Of a stretch of 64,000 bases of DNA, positions 47,820-61,659 are shown one piece after another; within the stretch, counting starts at the first letter, position 1, and the number at the start of each line of letters is the position of its first letter. Source of the DNA: Gorsachius magnificus (taxonomy: Eukaryota > Chordata > Aves > Pelecaniformes > Ardeidae); NCBI GenBank assembly GCA_034008185.1, contig CM067081.1, forward strand, positions 155,650,258 to 155,714,257, given 5' to 3'. The notes beneath the pieces are model-generated. The model ran no database searches, had not been told where the DNA came from, and saw nothing but the letters and a program-made list of their open reading frames with translations. The position numbers and the translations under genes are program-made.

Positions 47820-49235
47820 AGCAACGCAGGTGGAAATGCTCCCAAGAGGGCTCATTCCCAGAGCTTTCTGCAGCTCTGCACAGTGCTCGCAGAAGTAACT
47901 GCATAAATTTTGCAGTGCTAGCAGGGATTAAATTCTCTGTGCCAGACACAGCCAATTTTAGAACCTTATCCTTTGATTTCTTTTCTTTCTTTTTTTTTTT
48001 TTTTACTCATAAAGGGCAAAGAAATTGATAGGCAGTGATTAGGTACAGAACTATGCCTAATCAGGCAGTCTCTATGTATTAGATTTCTGTATACAAATTC
48101 ATAAGCAATGATGACATTTCAAGGGGTTTTCTAGAATTTCCGTAACCTTTCTCTCTGGATCTGCTGCGTATGCTAATGGAGACATGAGTACATGCACTGT
48201 AACACCAGCATGGCTGTTCTCCTGAAATTTTGCCCATGGTCCCATCTGTCTAGCCATTGGAGGTATCCAGAAATCCTAGAGAAATATATGAAGCTCTCAG
48301 AATCTATCTGGGCAAAATTATTAGAGCAAATAGGTTGTGTCAGAGAAACTGTAGATATATACAAGAAGCTCAGTTGTTGAGGAAGTTTTATTAAAATGTA
48401 TTGGATCTTGGTCCTGCCTGTGCAGTTACCTCGCATTGCTAGTAGGGAGAGAGCAAAGCAGAGCTCAGCAGAGAGAACGGGAACCTCCTGGTTGGCCTGC
48501 TGTCCTCATTGCTTTGTGTGAGGCATGAAGCTGTACCACAGCAAACAGATAAAGCTTTGTTTGAGGAGAGTGGGGAGGGGAAAATTAGCTGGCCCATGGG
48601 TGAGCTATGGTGGCAGCTGAGGCCAGAACATTCCTTTTCAATTGAATTTTCCTGGCATGCAGCTTCTAATGTGTTCTCCCCTAGAACTGCAAGAAAAATC
48701 AAAGTGGTTTTAGTATCTTCCAGCATGAAAAAAGAGGAGGCATTACCATGCCATTCCATTGCTTTATTGGCTTATGGAAAGAAAGAAAAGAAGAAGAATT
48801 TCTTTTGATCCCACACAAGAAGAACCATGTCTGTTTCTCATTTTGAACTCAAAACCCATGCGCAAGGAAAAGGAAATTAAACTTGCCAGGCACATGTAGG
48901 GGCACATACATAGTGCCTAGTTTTACCAAGAAATGCTTCCGACAGAGCCAATCCCATACAGAGTGGAGTGGAGGTGGTGTGTTCTGATGCACTTCTGAGT
49001 CACTCCAGTAATGCCATGGGTTTTTCACAATAAAAAGTCTGGTGTGAACATTGTACCCGCTGGGTGTAATTCATTAAGAAGTTACACACTGATTTCATCT
49101 CTTGAGACACTGAATATTGAGCTACTCTTTCTTCTGAGCTCTTCTAAGTGTGCTCCTTCGACGTACCTCATCTCAACAGCCTGCATCAGCATCTCAAACC
49201 AACCAGTAAGCATGAAGGTGTGTGTTTATATGCAA
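47820..49235. other. No gene recognised
   Basis: Contains a T-rich tract (about 47987-48004). Overlapping open frames of about 100 codons on both strands at 48439-48808 show no domain. Confidence 0.5.
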
Positions 49236-49241
49236 GAGCAT

Positions 49242-49427
49242 GTGAGAGGGGAAATAGGCACAGAGAAGGGAAGAGAGAAAGAGAGTGGGAAAGATTAAAG
49301 GAGAGAGAAAGAGAACAGGAGATGGAGAGGGAGCGAAGGTGTGAAAAAGAGGGAAATTAAGAGCGAGAGAGGACATTTAGAGCAAGAAAGGAAGATAAAG
49401 AGGAAAAGAAAGAAAGAGAGAGAAATG
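49242..49427. repeat. Polypurine/polypyrimidine tract
   Basis: About 185 bases almost entirely A and G on the plus strand (gagaga, aaagag and gggaa words), with few pyrimidine interruptions. It is a low-complexity GA-rich repeat able in principle to form triplex or H-DNA structures. Confidence 0.85.
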
Positions 49428-49434
49428 CCAGGTG

Positions 49435-52050
49435 GGAGAATCTGCTGTCTTACGTCTATCCTCTGTTTATTTTCTGAATTATGTTGAGCAAAACCCATTT
49501 TGCCTTACTGCAAAGAAAGCACCTGGGTAAAAGGATACCCTTTAAAGAAGTACAAGGACTTTCTGTAAGGACACACTATGCATGTAAAGTGCTTGCTCGT
49601 CACTTTATTCAATTCTTATCCAAGCATTATTTAAACTGTTTCCATATGGCACAGGTCTTTTTAATAAAACCCCACCCACTCAGATACCATATTAAAAAAG
49701 GCTATCAGATTTCTTTGGCATTGTCTGATTGACAAATCTCCCTTGGCTTTAAGCCAATAGGCTTGTCTGGTCTACCCATCTAAAAATAGATGCTCCTCTC
49801 CAGTTTTGCTAATATTTTACCTGGGACTGAAGTCAGTCTGCCAGAGCTAGAGTCACCCAGTTCTCTCTCTAGTTTTTGTAAGGGTTGCAATGTTTCTGTT
49901 CTGTCATTTTCTTTGTCTCTTTCCCAATTTTTGACATTTACAGAAACTTAAGCATTCTGCTGAACATGTGTGGAAGAGTCAGCATTGCTAGAATAATTGT
50001 TTGCTACCACCTCTTTAACAAGAGCTTTGGCTTCTTTTTTTTCATTATTGTACCCTTCTAAGATTTAGAGTCGATGAATTCTAAGTCTCTTGTTGCTGTT
50101 ACCCTCTTGCATTAGTGCTGTGCCGTTCTCCTCTACAGGTCAGCAAAAAGCTTTTCCTATTTCCCAGCTCCTGCATAATATAACAGGTTCAATCTTTTTT
50201 CTCCCTTTCTCTTTTTTTGGTGTAACTGGAATAGACCGTAGCTTTTGGGCACAGCTCTGGGGAGCAGGTAGGTGGTAGATAAGCTGGGCTAGGACAGGAG
50301 TGAGCTGACGGTCTGAGTTGGAGGCAAACTTCTGAGCAGGAGGATCCTTCTTGCATCATCCTTGCTTGCAGGACTTAGGGAGGAGAGGGGAGTAATTTGT
50401 TACTAATCTTCTTTCTCACGCTAGCTTAGCCACTCTGGATGGCAAATAGTGGTGAGGGGACAGAGCCAACCGTTTCCTGCCTCTTACTCACCAACTCCAA
50501 CCTGGCCCTATTGACGTCTGCTATCTGAATCCACAGACCCAACTGCCCCTGCTGGGTGGAAAAGGTTTCTCATTTCTCTGTGCAGATATTTAATCTGAAT
50601 TAGACAGTAAGAGAAGCGACCAGTTTAAATAAGTGCCAAAGCTGCAGCGATTATTCAGATCTTGTCAGACCCTCTTGACTGGAGCTGTCGTAAAACCTCT
50701 CATGAAACAGTTGATCTTGTGTTTTTGGCATGTTATGTGCTTATAGCTTCTAGCAGGGAGGATAGAAACAGCTACCCTTCCTCCAGAGCTCTGGCCATAG
50801 CCAGCAGTAGGGAATATTTTTTTTAAAGGGGAATATTTTTTTTAATAAAAATTAAAAAGACCTTTAAAACAGAATGCAGGAAAGCCAAGGGGTGTTGCAA
50901 AAGTTTGAACCCATTCCTATTTTGTCTGACTTCAGATATATTCCCTCTGATTTCTCTACTTCCAAGAGCACAGTGGCTACTATGCAAAGTAGCCCTTGCC
51001 TAGGGCTGCCCAGACAGCAAGTGTCTCCTGTCTTGCAATTCCAGGGATAGTATGAAGACTTCCATCGTGCCATCATCTTGACATCATCAGGAACGACAAC
51101 TGCTTGTTTTCCTTGTGATACATTACTGTGAAACAACATAAATGTCAACTGGCTGCCTGCACATATTACACTGGGAGAAAACAGCATTGCTCTGAAGATC
51201 TAACTTAGCTTGTAGGCAAACTGAAATGCTTATAACTTTAAAAAATAAAAGAGAAGTAGAATATTGCAACCCAAGGAACCCAAGTTAAAATAAAATCTTC
51301 TTCTTATTTCTTGTGCCACCTCCTCTTTCACACTGCTGGGATGATTTTCTATACTTTCTTACTTTCCTAAAATGTTGTTACCTTCCTCACTGCAATGGGT
51401 GTCTTGAGCCCCTGTTTGGTTTTGAGGAAAATGGTTTATAAAAAAAGTGAAAGCCAGTCTCTGTGTTACCATCAAACTTCAGAAAGGGAACCCAGGGCTT
51501 GGCTGGAATGATGGGATTCTCCTTGGCAGGAAAATGTATAAAATCACTGAAATTAAATAGGAGCCTTCATATGCTCCAGCAAAGACTTGTTATATTGCTG
51601 TAATGCCTTTGACAATTTTGTAAAAGATGAGTTCTTTTTACTGAAAGATGTGTTTGATTCAACATTGTTATCTTCGTTTGAAATCACATAAATAGTTACA
51701 CATGATAAATCCAGCTAATTTTAAAGAGTGTACTTAGAAAAACACAAGCTTTAAAAATTATCTCTTAAATAAGCATAATTTGTCTTCCAGCTCTGACAGT
51801 ACACCTGTCTCTTTTTTTAAATTTCTGGACGGGATGGTGGAAATAGGTGTGTGACTGTTCTCAGGACAGTTCAGAAACAGTAGACTAGAGCTGAACCACC
51901 AGATAGTCAGAGATTAAGTCTGCCCTGTCATGGCTGCAGTTTTAAGAAAATATTTGAAGGACTGATTGTAGTATAGTCCCAGTATCACGGAGCTCTGTAC
52001 AGCCTGCAAAGCCTCTCCAAATATCTGTCCAACCTCTTGCGTGGGCTTGG
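49435..52050. other. No gene recognised
   Basis: AT-rich to mixed. Open frames up to 107 codons (50864-51187, minus) lack recognisable domains or splice support. Confidence 0.5.
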
Positions 52051-52054
52051 TGCT

Positions 52055-52129
52055 GGAATACAGCCTGTGCTGTATTCCTGGCTGCCACAGCTAAATCTGT
52101 TACCACTACCCAGTTTAAATACTGGGTAG
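52055..52129. repeat. Two adjacent perfect 9-bp stem-loops
   Basis: GGAATACAG-CCTGTG-CTGTATTCC (52055-52078) and CTACCCAGT-TTAAAT-ACTGGGTAG (52106-52129) are both perfect 9-bp inverted repeats with 6-base loops, 27 bases apart. Function unknown. Confidence 0.55.
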
Positions 52130-52134
52130 GTATC

Positions 52135-55100
52135 CCTTAAACGGGTAGGCTTACAGGGCAGGACCTACAGTGCATGCATCACCATGCAGCAAATTCTTGT
52201 ATTTAAGTGAGGGGACCTATTCTTGCAAGCCATATGCTTATATGTTTGCTAGGTGCTGGTATTATGCATGGGCCTCTTCTTAATAAATGGAGAGAGTCAG
52301 CACTTGGAGTGCCGTTTGCAATGTACATATCTGCAAATTAGACACAGATGAAGAATTGTACTCACCACACATAAAAGAAAGATATTAAACCTTCCTGGCA
52401 TTATGCAGAAAGTAAGAAGTGTTGCCTGTTATTGTACCCTTAAGAAGAAATGATAAATTAAAGGAAAAAATACTACACTCAAGAAACACTCCCAATGCAC
52501 AGTAAAAATAAATTCAAGCAATAGCAAAAGATTAAGTTGTAAAGATGGCTGCATTACACTACGTGTTATATTATGCTATATTATATTTTGCAGTTCTACT
52601 AGTATGTTTTCTGTCTTAGTTGTTTTCTCTTCACCCTGCAACAGGGTGTTAGCTTTTGTTTTGCAGTTATTGATTACTGTGCAATTGCTCAAAGTCAAGC
52701 AAGTCTGGGGAATCATGACAATAATGCATTACAAGAGACTTCATTTTTTTGCACTTTTCTGCTGATAACACGGAGGCCGTATTTACCGAATAATTTAGTA
52801 AGTATAGTTGTATCATAATGCTTCAAAGTAACTACAAACCTCTGACAGCTGCAGCTGTTTTCAGACCCTGCGATGAAATGGAAGATGAGTCAGACTGACA
52901 CTGTGCCAAGGGATACTGCCAGTGCAATACAACCTCCGTGATACCTCCAGCAAGGAAAGCAATGTCAGTGAAGAGGAGGTGTCTAGAAAGGTTGAGCCAA
53001 AATGTGCCTCAGTGACAGATCTCAGGAAAGGAGGTACATCCCCTTGAAGGGAAGTTAGTAGATTTAAACCTGTTCATCTGGGTTTGACGCTGTCAGCCTC
53101 ATTAGTTGAATGGGGAGACCGTGTCTGCTACACGGTGCTCACTGGAGAACGTACTTGAAGACGTGAGGGTCTGCTGGTAGCAGGATCAATGAGTTTGAAG
53201 GGCCCCACCGACTCAAAGATGTGTCCTCTGGTGCTTTCTTCCAGAAGCTTCACTGTAAAAGAGAAATGTGGGTGGACTGGGAAAATGAGACCAATGAACA
53301 GCGTTGAAGCAGTGGGCTGCACATGCAAGGTAGCAGTTTCCAAGATTTTTTACTTTAACAAAAAAGAGGAGAGAACGTGCAAAAAGTGACCATGATAGAT
53401 TCCGCCAATAACAGAACAGCATACAGGCAATTAAACCCAGGAAAATCTAAAGCCACAACCCTATAATCTTTGCTATGTAGAACATATTAGAAAACTAGAG
53501 GTCTGGAAAATTATTGCTCAGTTCTTAACATTATGAGCTTTCATCAAGTGGGATGTGCAACCTCCCAAGCAACTCAATAAATGTAATCCGAGATATATAT
53601 GCAGCTTGTACAAAAGGCATACCAGATAGGGATGGCTATAAATTGAGGTATTAAGCTGATATTAAGAAGGAGAGGGAGCACATTTGGATGACCCAATCAC
53701 CTCCAGCAAGCACACTTTGCTTTTTGTTATGGGTCTCACTTGCTGAGTAAGTAGAATAATACTTGGTGTGAGCTTGCTGGCTCCTGGTAGCACTATTTAC
53801 TAAATAGCACCAAAATAAAGGGTTAGTATTATTTACAGTGGACCCTAAATTAATTGGGTTTTTCCATGCAAAACACTAAGGGCAGGAAGGATAATTTAAT
53901 GACTAGGACAGGATTAGAAACCAGCTTTATAAGAACACTCTGCATCCTCCCAGAGGTCATTTGGTCTGCAGTGTTTGCTAGTAGGAGATACTACAGAAAG
54001 AGGCTTAAAATCTTGTTTAAATCAATGCCTTTCTGACTGTGGGCAGCTGGATATTCCTTTACATCCAGAAACACAATGGCTGATACACCCTCATTTTTTT
54101 ATCTCATTAACTGTGGATGAAACTATTTAGACTTCTGATGAATGGGCAGCTTCAGAGACAGCTGAATTTGGTCTGACAAAACCTTTTCTTTCTGTGTAAG
54201 AATCGAGAGCTGGGATCCTCGCCCTTCTTTCTGCAAGCGCTAGGAAATTCCACCTGGAGGGTAGCAGAATTTCCTCAGGGAATGATGGATTTTTGCATTT
54301 TCCTTGAATTCCCAGAGGCCTCTTCATACATTCCCACCAACACCTGCATTGAGGAACACTGCTAGGTTCAGTGGGATAAGTACTTGGAGAGAAGCATACC
54401 GCTGTGCAAGTATGTTTGTTCACACACCAAAACTGTCTGAACAAGTATGGCTAATCTAACATGTTGGTTGGCATCATTGTGGCTCACACTAGAGCTATTT
54501 CTGTTATTCATACCAACTTCAGACTAAATATCGCTTTGTGGTTTAACCTCACTTTGTAACCCAAGAGAGGCTGAAGTTGTCAATAAAATCATTCCATTCT
54601 GGTACTTTACATCACTTTGAATCTTTTCACTGCTTCCTCCTTCTTCATCATGCCAAATTGTCTTTCATGTTCTTACTTTTCTAAGTCCTGAAGGTGCCGT
54701 ATTCCAGCCTTAAATTTCTTTGTTTGTATTTCTTTCCTCCTACCTATCACAACATCCAAACGTTTTCTTTCACAACCCTCTAATTTTTAAGGTGTCTTGT
54801 AGAAACAGAATTACCTCTATTTTATAACTCTTTCATCTTCTTGTTTAAGTTCTTCCTTGAGTTTTTATTGTCCTGAAACACTAAGTCCTTATGAATTAAA
54901 ACTATGTGCCAGTAGCCTTCTTACAGGTGTCTGATTAACAGAACTAAGAGTGTTACATCCTGAGATTTATACAACTACCAAATCAGGATAAAGGTTGACC
55001 TGTGTGGTGTGCCACAGACCTGAATGGCAACAGGGAGGATATACGTAGGATTTTAACTTTCTAATGTATTGTATAACTTGCTCAGTTCCTGAGGATGCCA

Positions 55101-58100
55101 TGTCTATTCCAGTTGGTGGGCTTAGCAGCTTTAAGTGACCAGGAAGCCAGAGGTGAACTTCTGCCGGTTAAATGATTTTCATTATCACTGGCAAAGGAAA
55201 ATGGAGATTTTCACACAATTTGCTCAGTTCTTTAGGTATGAGAACTGTAGCAGAGACTGGCTTTCTCAGGGTGACAGCAGTAGAGGATGGGATTAGAATT
55301 TCTGCTCTGCATATTCATTATTAAGCAGTATAAACTCTCCTGGCATGCCTGCTCATTTTTAGTAAAATAAAACTAGGATTTTAAAAACTAGGAGCCTGAA
55401 CTTGTGTTCTTAAGGCCATATTCAGATTACTGTGACTAACTGACAGCGTTGCATAGAGTGCAGTTCCCTGTGACAACTTAGGGCTCCTGAAAACTAGACT
55501 AAAATTTGAATAATAGGTTTGGTAGCCACCTTGAAATTCTGTCTTTTTCTATTTTTTTTTTTTTTTTAAACCAGGCACAAATATATTCAGGAAATTATGT
55601 GACATTCACTAATGTGACATTTATCCCTATTCATAACGTTTAATGCCAAGGAAAAATGATAGTGCTACACACAACCTACTGGCTGATCCTTTTGACATTG
55701 CAGAAATTTGATAGTTTGTTTTTTTCCCTCTATTTTTATAGTTCTCTGCAGCTTGATCCTTGGGAAAAGCACATGACAGACAATAATTGCAGAACACTAA
55801 CAAAAGAAACAAGCGAGGGGGAGAGATTTGAGACAGGAGATATGAAGGCGAGCAGGAATATGAAGGAGAGACTTAACAGTATCTCCTGGAATATACTGGA
55901 AGTCCCTGGACATGTTAGCCAGGTGGCTGCTGGTGGAGCTAGCACGAGGGCTTAAGAAGTGGCCATTTTCAGGTAGTCCCAAATACCAGACAGACAGATG
56001 TTGTCATTGCAAAGCTTTATGAAATAGGACGTGAGAGCGTCCCTGGTCCACTTCAGTTAGCATCGCTAGCTGAGGTCAGTGCCAAAGCGATCTGTGGCTG
56101 CCAAAGGAGGGTGAGAAGAAACTGGCTGAGGTGATATTAACTGCTTAAACTGCTAACCCATACCTGCAAGAAGGCAGTAGTAGAGGGAGTGTTGAGTACC
56201 GTCCAGCTGGCTTGGCCAAAATTCCTGTAGGAATGATTTGCTGCGTGACTCACAAGGAAGAAGTGTTGTGACTGATGGCCTGGGACCGTGGCTGCTTCCT
56301 GCTGGGCCGGGCAAGGAAGGGATGCTCTGCCACTGTCTGCCTGAGAAGTTTGTACGAAAAAGCATTTTCAACCATATAAACGATGGTTTTACTGTGGATA
56401 TATTTCAAGTCACAGAAATTTTAAAAATTTAACACTTGAAATGAAAGAAAAAGGTTTGTCACGCTTGTTTAGGTGCCAGTAGATGCAGTTCATATGCAGG
56501 GAAAAAGTCCTGCAGAAGCAATCCCACAAGGATTATTGAACTGGTAATAAGAAAGCAGTGATGGCACAGTGCACAAACGCTGTTCAACCCCATTTGGGCT
56601 TCTCAGATGTTTGTATTGTTATGGTTCCAGACTGCTAATACCTTAAGCCTCAGGCTCTAACTTGAGCAGGAAGGGTTTATTTTTGGAAGAAGAATTTTTC
56701 CCATAGACAAGTGCCTGCAATACCAACTTTTTTTTGTTTGTTTTTTAATAAACCATGGAGTAAAACTCAGGTTAAACTGAAAAAATTTGGCCCAAAACAC
56801 CTAGAAAGGAATAGTCAGAATCCAGACTGTAAAGTCTGTATACCCAGATGCATTGTACTTCCAACAGCGTGTCTAGGAGATGGCGGTGGAGAAGAGATTG
56901 AGCTGGGTGACTCATGTATGTGCAGATGAAATACTCTGGATGACATGCAATTCTGTGGGTGCACAGCCACTGCAAGGGTGAAAAGCCAAACTGGTCTGAT
57001 CTGCTGTGGCCCCTCAGGGAGAAGCTGCACAAGCCCTGGTACACATGAGGTTGCAGCTGGGATGAGCCGGTGGAAGAGGTGGGGAGCACATGAGAGGGCT
57101 TATTTTTGGGCATCCAAGGTATTGTTGTAGTTATGAGCCCAACAATCTCTCATAATCTTTAATCTCTGTGAAAGATGCATTGGGTAGGGCTCTCTGGATA
57201 TCTACACTGGAGCACTGACATGTGGGCTGGTCACCACTGAAATCCAAGATATGAGACACCTTATCCTAAAATTCACATCTACATTGCCCTCTAAAACCCA
57301 TTTGATAATGGTTCAACTCCCTAAACACATGTCCATAGTGCCATCAGAGGTGTCTGAAGTTACTTAGACGGGTCATATGGAAGAGATGCATTTGACACCA
57401 GACTTACTGATGACCCACATGCTGTGCAGGGGCAATGGGAGGCCAGGATGGATACCAGAGGGCACTCTCAAAGCTGTGTGTGATCATGTTTAAGTAACTG
57501 AACTAAGCCAGGTGACTAGATGTCCACTGACTGCACAGCTGGGAAAGACAAGTTCAGATGTAGAAGCTGGCACTCACCAAAACTTAAGCACAAGGGATCT
57601 CACTCAAAAAGTGCCTGTTCTGAATTTCATACATGCATTCCATGGCAAAAGTGAAATATAACCCCTTAGGATTTCTCTTCCAGGGTTCACAGATCCAGAA
57701 AGCAGCATATACCTTAGACTAGGAGCCATGAACAAAGACTGAGAGCTGTATCTCTGATGTCCTGTTCTTTGACCCAATACCTCATGTGGATCTTCAGATC
57801 CCATGACTTGTCTCTGTTTATTCAGTTATATATAAAATATTCTTTCTAGCCTACTTTCACCAAGTTGTTTGATAAGCTTGATTAATGCACTAAGTCCTTG
57901 TTAACTGATTTTAACAGTCTTTTTAAATCTTTAATCTTACCACTTCATGTAACTTTTTGAGTTACAGCCTATCTTTAAAATTCATGCTGGATGTTCTCCA
58001 AAGACTTCAAGTCAGAATCTTCCACATACAGGGTTGCCCCAAGAAAATCTCCTCATCACTCATTTAAAAGACAAATCTAATTCCCAGCGCAGTGCTGACT

Positions 58101-61100
58101 CGGAGTGTATAGAGGCTACAAAGACTTTGGAAATCCTAGTAGAAACTGGCACTGTATTCCTGTTAAAGCCAATAGGTGTTCATAACTGAAGCCAGGGTGG
58201 TGCCACCATGTTCCCATCATTCGGCCATATTAAGTATATTACATAAAAGATGACACTTGTTAGTGCAGAATGGGAGTATGTTGTTGCTTTCATTACATAA
58301 TGTACGTAGGATGAGAGTAAATCTTTGGCATCTCTTGAGTTCAAGGGGAACCACAAGGTTATGAGGACAGGTCAGGCTCATACAGCAAATGGCAAAAACT
58401 GAATAACCCTCACTTCTTACTGAGAAAGTAAAGGCCTCCATCAAAGTGGAGATTCATGGCTAATTATTGCAGGTGTGCTTTGTGTTCCCAGCGGATGGTG
58501 CTGCCTTTTCAGTTGTGTCCCATGCAGCCCATGTTCACTGTCCTCAGTGAATCAGTGGGACCTCCTCCCAGTGGTTCACTGAAGGTTGAAAGGAATTCGG
58601 TTCTTCCCATCCAATACAAAGGAAAAAAAGATTTGTGTAAATTAAAGAAAAATCTATCTCCAGGCAAGAGACGTTTTTGGAATTAAGAGATCAATATGCA
58701 GTACTTCACACGTATCTCCATTATCTTCCAGAATAGGAAACGGATGTTTATAAACTGTGGACCTCTGACACAACGAGGGTATAATTTCCTGTTAAACCTA
58801 ACACTATGTGTGTGTAGGTTGCAGCTAAGAGGGACAGTCCTACTCCCCTGCCTGTGGCTGAGAGCTCCCATTGCCTCGTATCAAGCAATCACAGGGGTGT
58901 TAGAGAGTATTGCTTCACCTAGCTAAGACAGCAGAAATTAAGTACCTCCTGCGCCAAATGAGTAGGATTTGCTCAGATCAGTAAGATGAACTGACTCATC
59001 CTGCATAGTCACTAGGTCCAACGCAAGGAAGGGAACAAGACCTTCTGGCTGAGGGAGGAGGAAGAGAGAAAGGCGGGGAGAATGGGCCCATCCTGCTGGC
59101 ACCAGTCTGCAGCTGCACTGGATTATGTGTACTGGGAAACTATACCATTACTACGTCAAACAAATTAGCCCTGTGTATTATACTGTTACAATCACACTGC
59201 AGTTATGCTAAGAACAAGTGATTTAATAGACAAAAGAAAATCCCAGCCCCAGAACTTGATACTTTTTATTCTGTGTATTTATATGCAACAGTATTTTTTA
59301 GGCATTGTAAGTAGTAACAATATATCATAGTAGCAACTGAGATTAAGGTTCCACTGTGCAAACAGGTGCTAACGCACACTCTATGGGCTCTCTAAGAAAG
59401 CAAAGAAGGTGTGATGATAGCTATAGGGTAAAAGAATGGGTTACCATCCTCACTCTACCAAGAGAGAACTGAGAGATGCCCCAGTTAAAGAAGCTGCTTA
59501 TGATGATGTGTATGAGCTCCTTTGGACATCTGGGAAATTAATGCATTGCCATTAAATACCTTCACAGAGTGATCATTATATAGTGCAGGTGACATTAGAT
59601 GGTGGCAATCTGAATGTGAACAGCCACCTTGATAGGCTAATAGTTAGAGTGAATTTTAAAGTTTTATTTTCAGCCTCTCCATGGTTGGGACTTCGATACT
59701 TTTCTGTGAACATTGATGAATTATGACACTTGAAATTTATTCTGAATTGTTGAAGTATTTATCTACCTCTATAAAGTATTAAAGCTTGCAAGACTGCAAT
59801 ATTTAAAATTCTAAAGGAGGCCAAGTAAAGTTTTTTAATATCAATATATTTCTAATACTTTAGTTTGGAGGCTTGTGACAATTTTAACATAGAAGACTGG
59901 TATTGTATAAGCACTAATTACAAACTCTGCCTCTGTCATTGCAATAATTCTAAAACTGTTTCAGAGACGTTAATCAAGGTTACTTGGAACCCCCTGCTAG
60001 CATTTCCCATAATAGAGGGTGTGCCTCTTTGGGTACAAGAGGTACCTGCAGAACTTTGACACTGGAACATGCTAATTGTGACCAGTAAGAAAGCAGACTT
60101 GGAAAAAATAATTTGGGAAAGTTTGTGCTATTGCTGGGATAGTTATAGATTTCAGGAATTTCCAGGGCAAAATTTCTGCAGGCATGTTTTTGAAATCCTG
60201 AACACTTCTAATAAGGCAGATCAAAGGCATGGAAAATAACTTAAAATTAATCCATCAAGTTTAATGGTGAAAGGCTGTGTTCAAATCAGAAAACACACAA
60301 AAAAATGCAATTCTAAGAGAGAATCCGAGATCAGAGCCCCAGTTTATAATGATGAAGGGGTGTTTTCCTCATCGCAAGCCTCATTGGCCAGTGCTGGAGA
60401 CACCATACTAGCGTGATGCACCATAATCTGCTGGGGGAAATCATGTGCTCCTTGTAAGCTGCTGAGGTAATTTTCACATGCTTAATGAACAGATCATATC
60501 AGGGACGAAGGGACTTGCACCAGGCATTCACAACTGGACAGTTTTCAGTACAGTGAAGCACGTAAACCCAGCACGGGTCTTGCTTACCTAGGCATAGCGT
60601 AGGTGAGGAGCTGCTCCCAATTTTACCTGTGGAAGCGAGACCAAAAATCTGGGCCACAATGTCTCTTTCCTCTCCTGGCTGCAGGGTCCTCTTTCAAGTT
60701 TCCTCTTAAAAACAGAGGGAAATGAGCTCTGGCCCTCTTGAAGTCAGTGGTAAAATTCCCATCACATTTCCCTTCTTAGCAACCCTCATCTTAATTTTTT
60801 CTGACCAATCCAGCCAAGCAGTCAACAGAAAGAAGCTGCTCTCCTTCTTCCTCCTGCCTTTTTGCCTGCTGCCCTGACCTAGGGACTAGCTCTTGACTTT
60901 TGTGCTGAGTGCCTCAGTGCGCTGGAATTTACTGTCAGAAAGGAAACACTCTGACTGCTATAGGACACCATGGGGCATGTGTTGCTTACACAGTAATGTC
61001 ACCCTTTGGGTCATTGTAAGGCAGAAGGTAAAGCTGACAAGTGGTGTTTATCTGTCAACGACATCTTGTACATGCCTTGAAGTGTCTCCAAGCCGACTGT

Positions 61101-61360
61101 CTTGGAAAAAAAATGCAATCTAGGCTTTAAAGTTTAATCTTCCCTCGTCTTGCTACATAGAGTAAGACCCCATTTGTGGATGCTACATTTATACAGAAAG
61201 TATTTCTCATCACTTCTCAACCAAGGTCATGTCTCATTTACATGGCAGAAAAGTAGAGTGCATGACAGAGTAGGAAAGCCTTTTTTTCTGGCAGGTCTAC
61301 AGTGCAAGGCTGTGATTAAACTGGGCTGGCCAGGTAAATCCAGGTGTCTTTCATCAACAC
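52135..61360. other. No gene recognised
   Basis: Long AT-rich non-coding stretch. Open frames reach about 113 codons (56772-57113, minus) without domains. One frame after a strong pyrimidine-rich acceptor (55742-55955, plus) could be an exon of an unrecognised transcript but has no family match. No RNA gene was seen. Confidence 0.5.
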
Positions 61361-61363
61361 CAG

Positions 61364-61434
61364 TAAGTTCAGCAAAGATGTCAGACAAAAAGGACTACCT
61401 TCATAAATTAGATGGGGACTTAAAAAGTAAACAG
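61364..61434 (+). CDS. Candidate first coding exon of a micropeptide
   Basis: After a possible acceptor (TCTTTCATCAACACCAG ending 61363), an ATG at 61378 opens MSDKKDYLHKLDGDLKSKQ and reaches a donor-like ACAG|GTATTC at 61434/61435 in phase 0. Without splicing the frame ends two codons later (TGA 61441). With splicing to 61572 it continues 25 codons. The peptide is Lys/Asp-rich and not recognised. The opening MSDK and 44-residue total recall beta-thymosins, but the rest does not align convincingly. Low confidence. Confidence 0.2.
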
Positions 61435-61571
61435 GTATTCTGAGATGCAGTATTCTTCCATGCTGAGGTGCAAGACAGGGAAGTAGCGCATTTTTCAGTT
61501 GTACATTTTTAGTCTTCCACTTACCATCATGGTAGGAATTTAAATAATTGATCTGTTATTTTTATTGGTAG

Positions 61572-61649
61572 AAAAGAAAAAATGCTCTGCAGATTATCAG
61601 TGATATCAAAGGAAATAAATTCACCAAACTCTATAATGTCCTATTTTAA
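61572..61649 (+). CDS. Candidate second exon of the same micropeptide
   Basis: Follows a pyrimidine-rich acceptor (TTATTTTTATTGGTAG ending 61571). In the phase supplied by 61434 it reads KRKNALQIISDIKGNKF and ends at TAA 61647-61649, for a total of 44 residues. The implied intron is 137 bp. A candidate AATAAA lies at 62173. No homologue comes to mind. Confidence 0.18.
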   Translation, partial: KRKNALQIISDIKGNKFTKLYNVLF

Positions 61650-61659
61650 ATAAGATAGG

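Noticed and set aside
47767..47955. Minus-strand frame with HFHLRCFECQFHF resembling half of a LIM finger
   Set aside because: Only one C-X2-C-like pair and no partner zinc ligands; it overlaps the promoter-like element and looks like chance.
55742..55955. Open frame after a strong pyrimidine-rich acceptor, possible terminal exon
   Set aside because: No recognised family and no matching upstream exon. Kept only as a note in the region entry because junction evidence would be needed.
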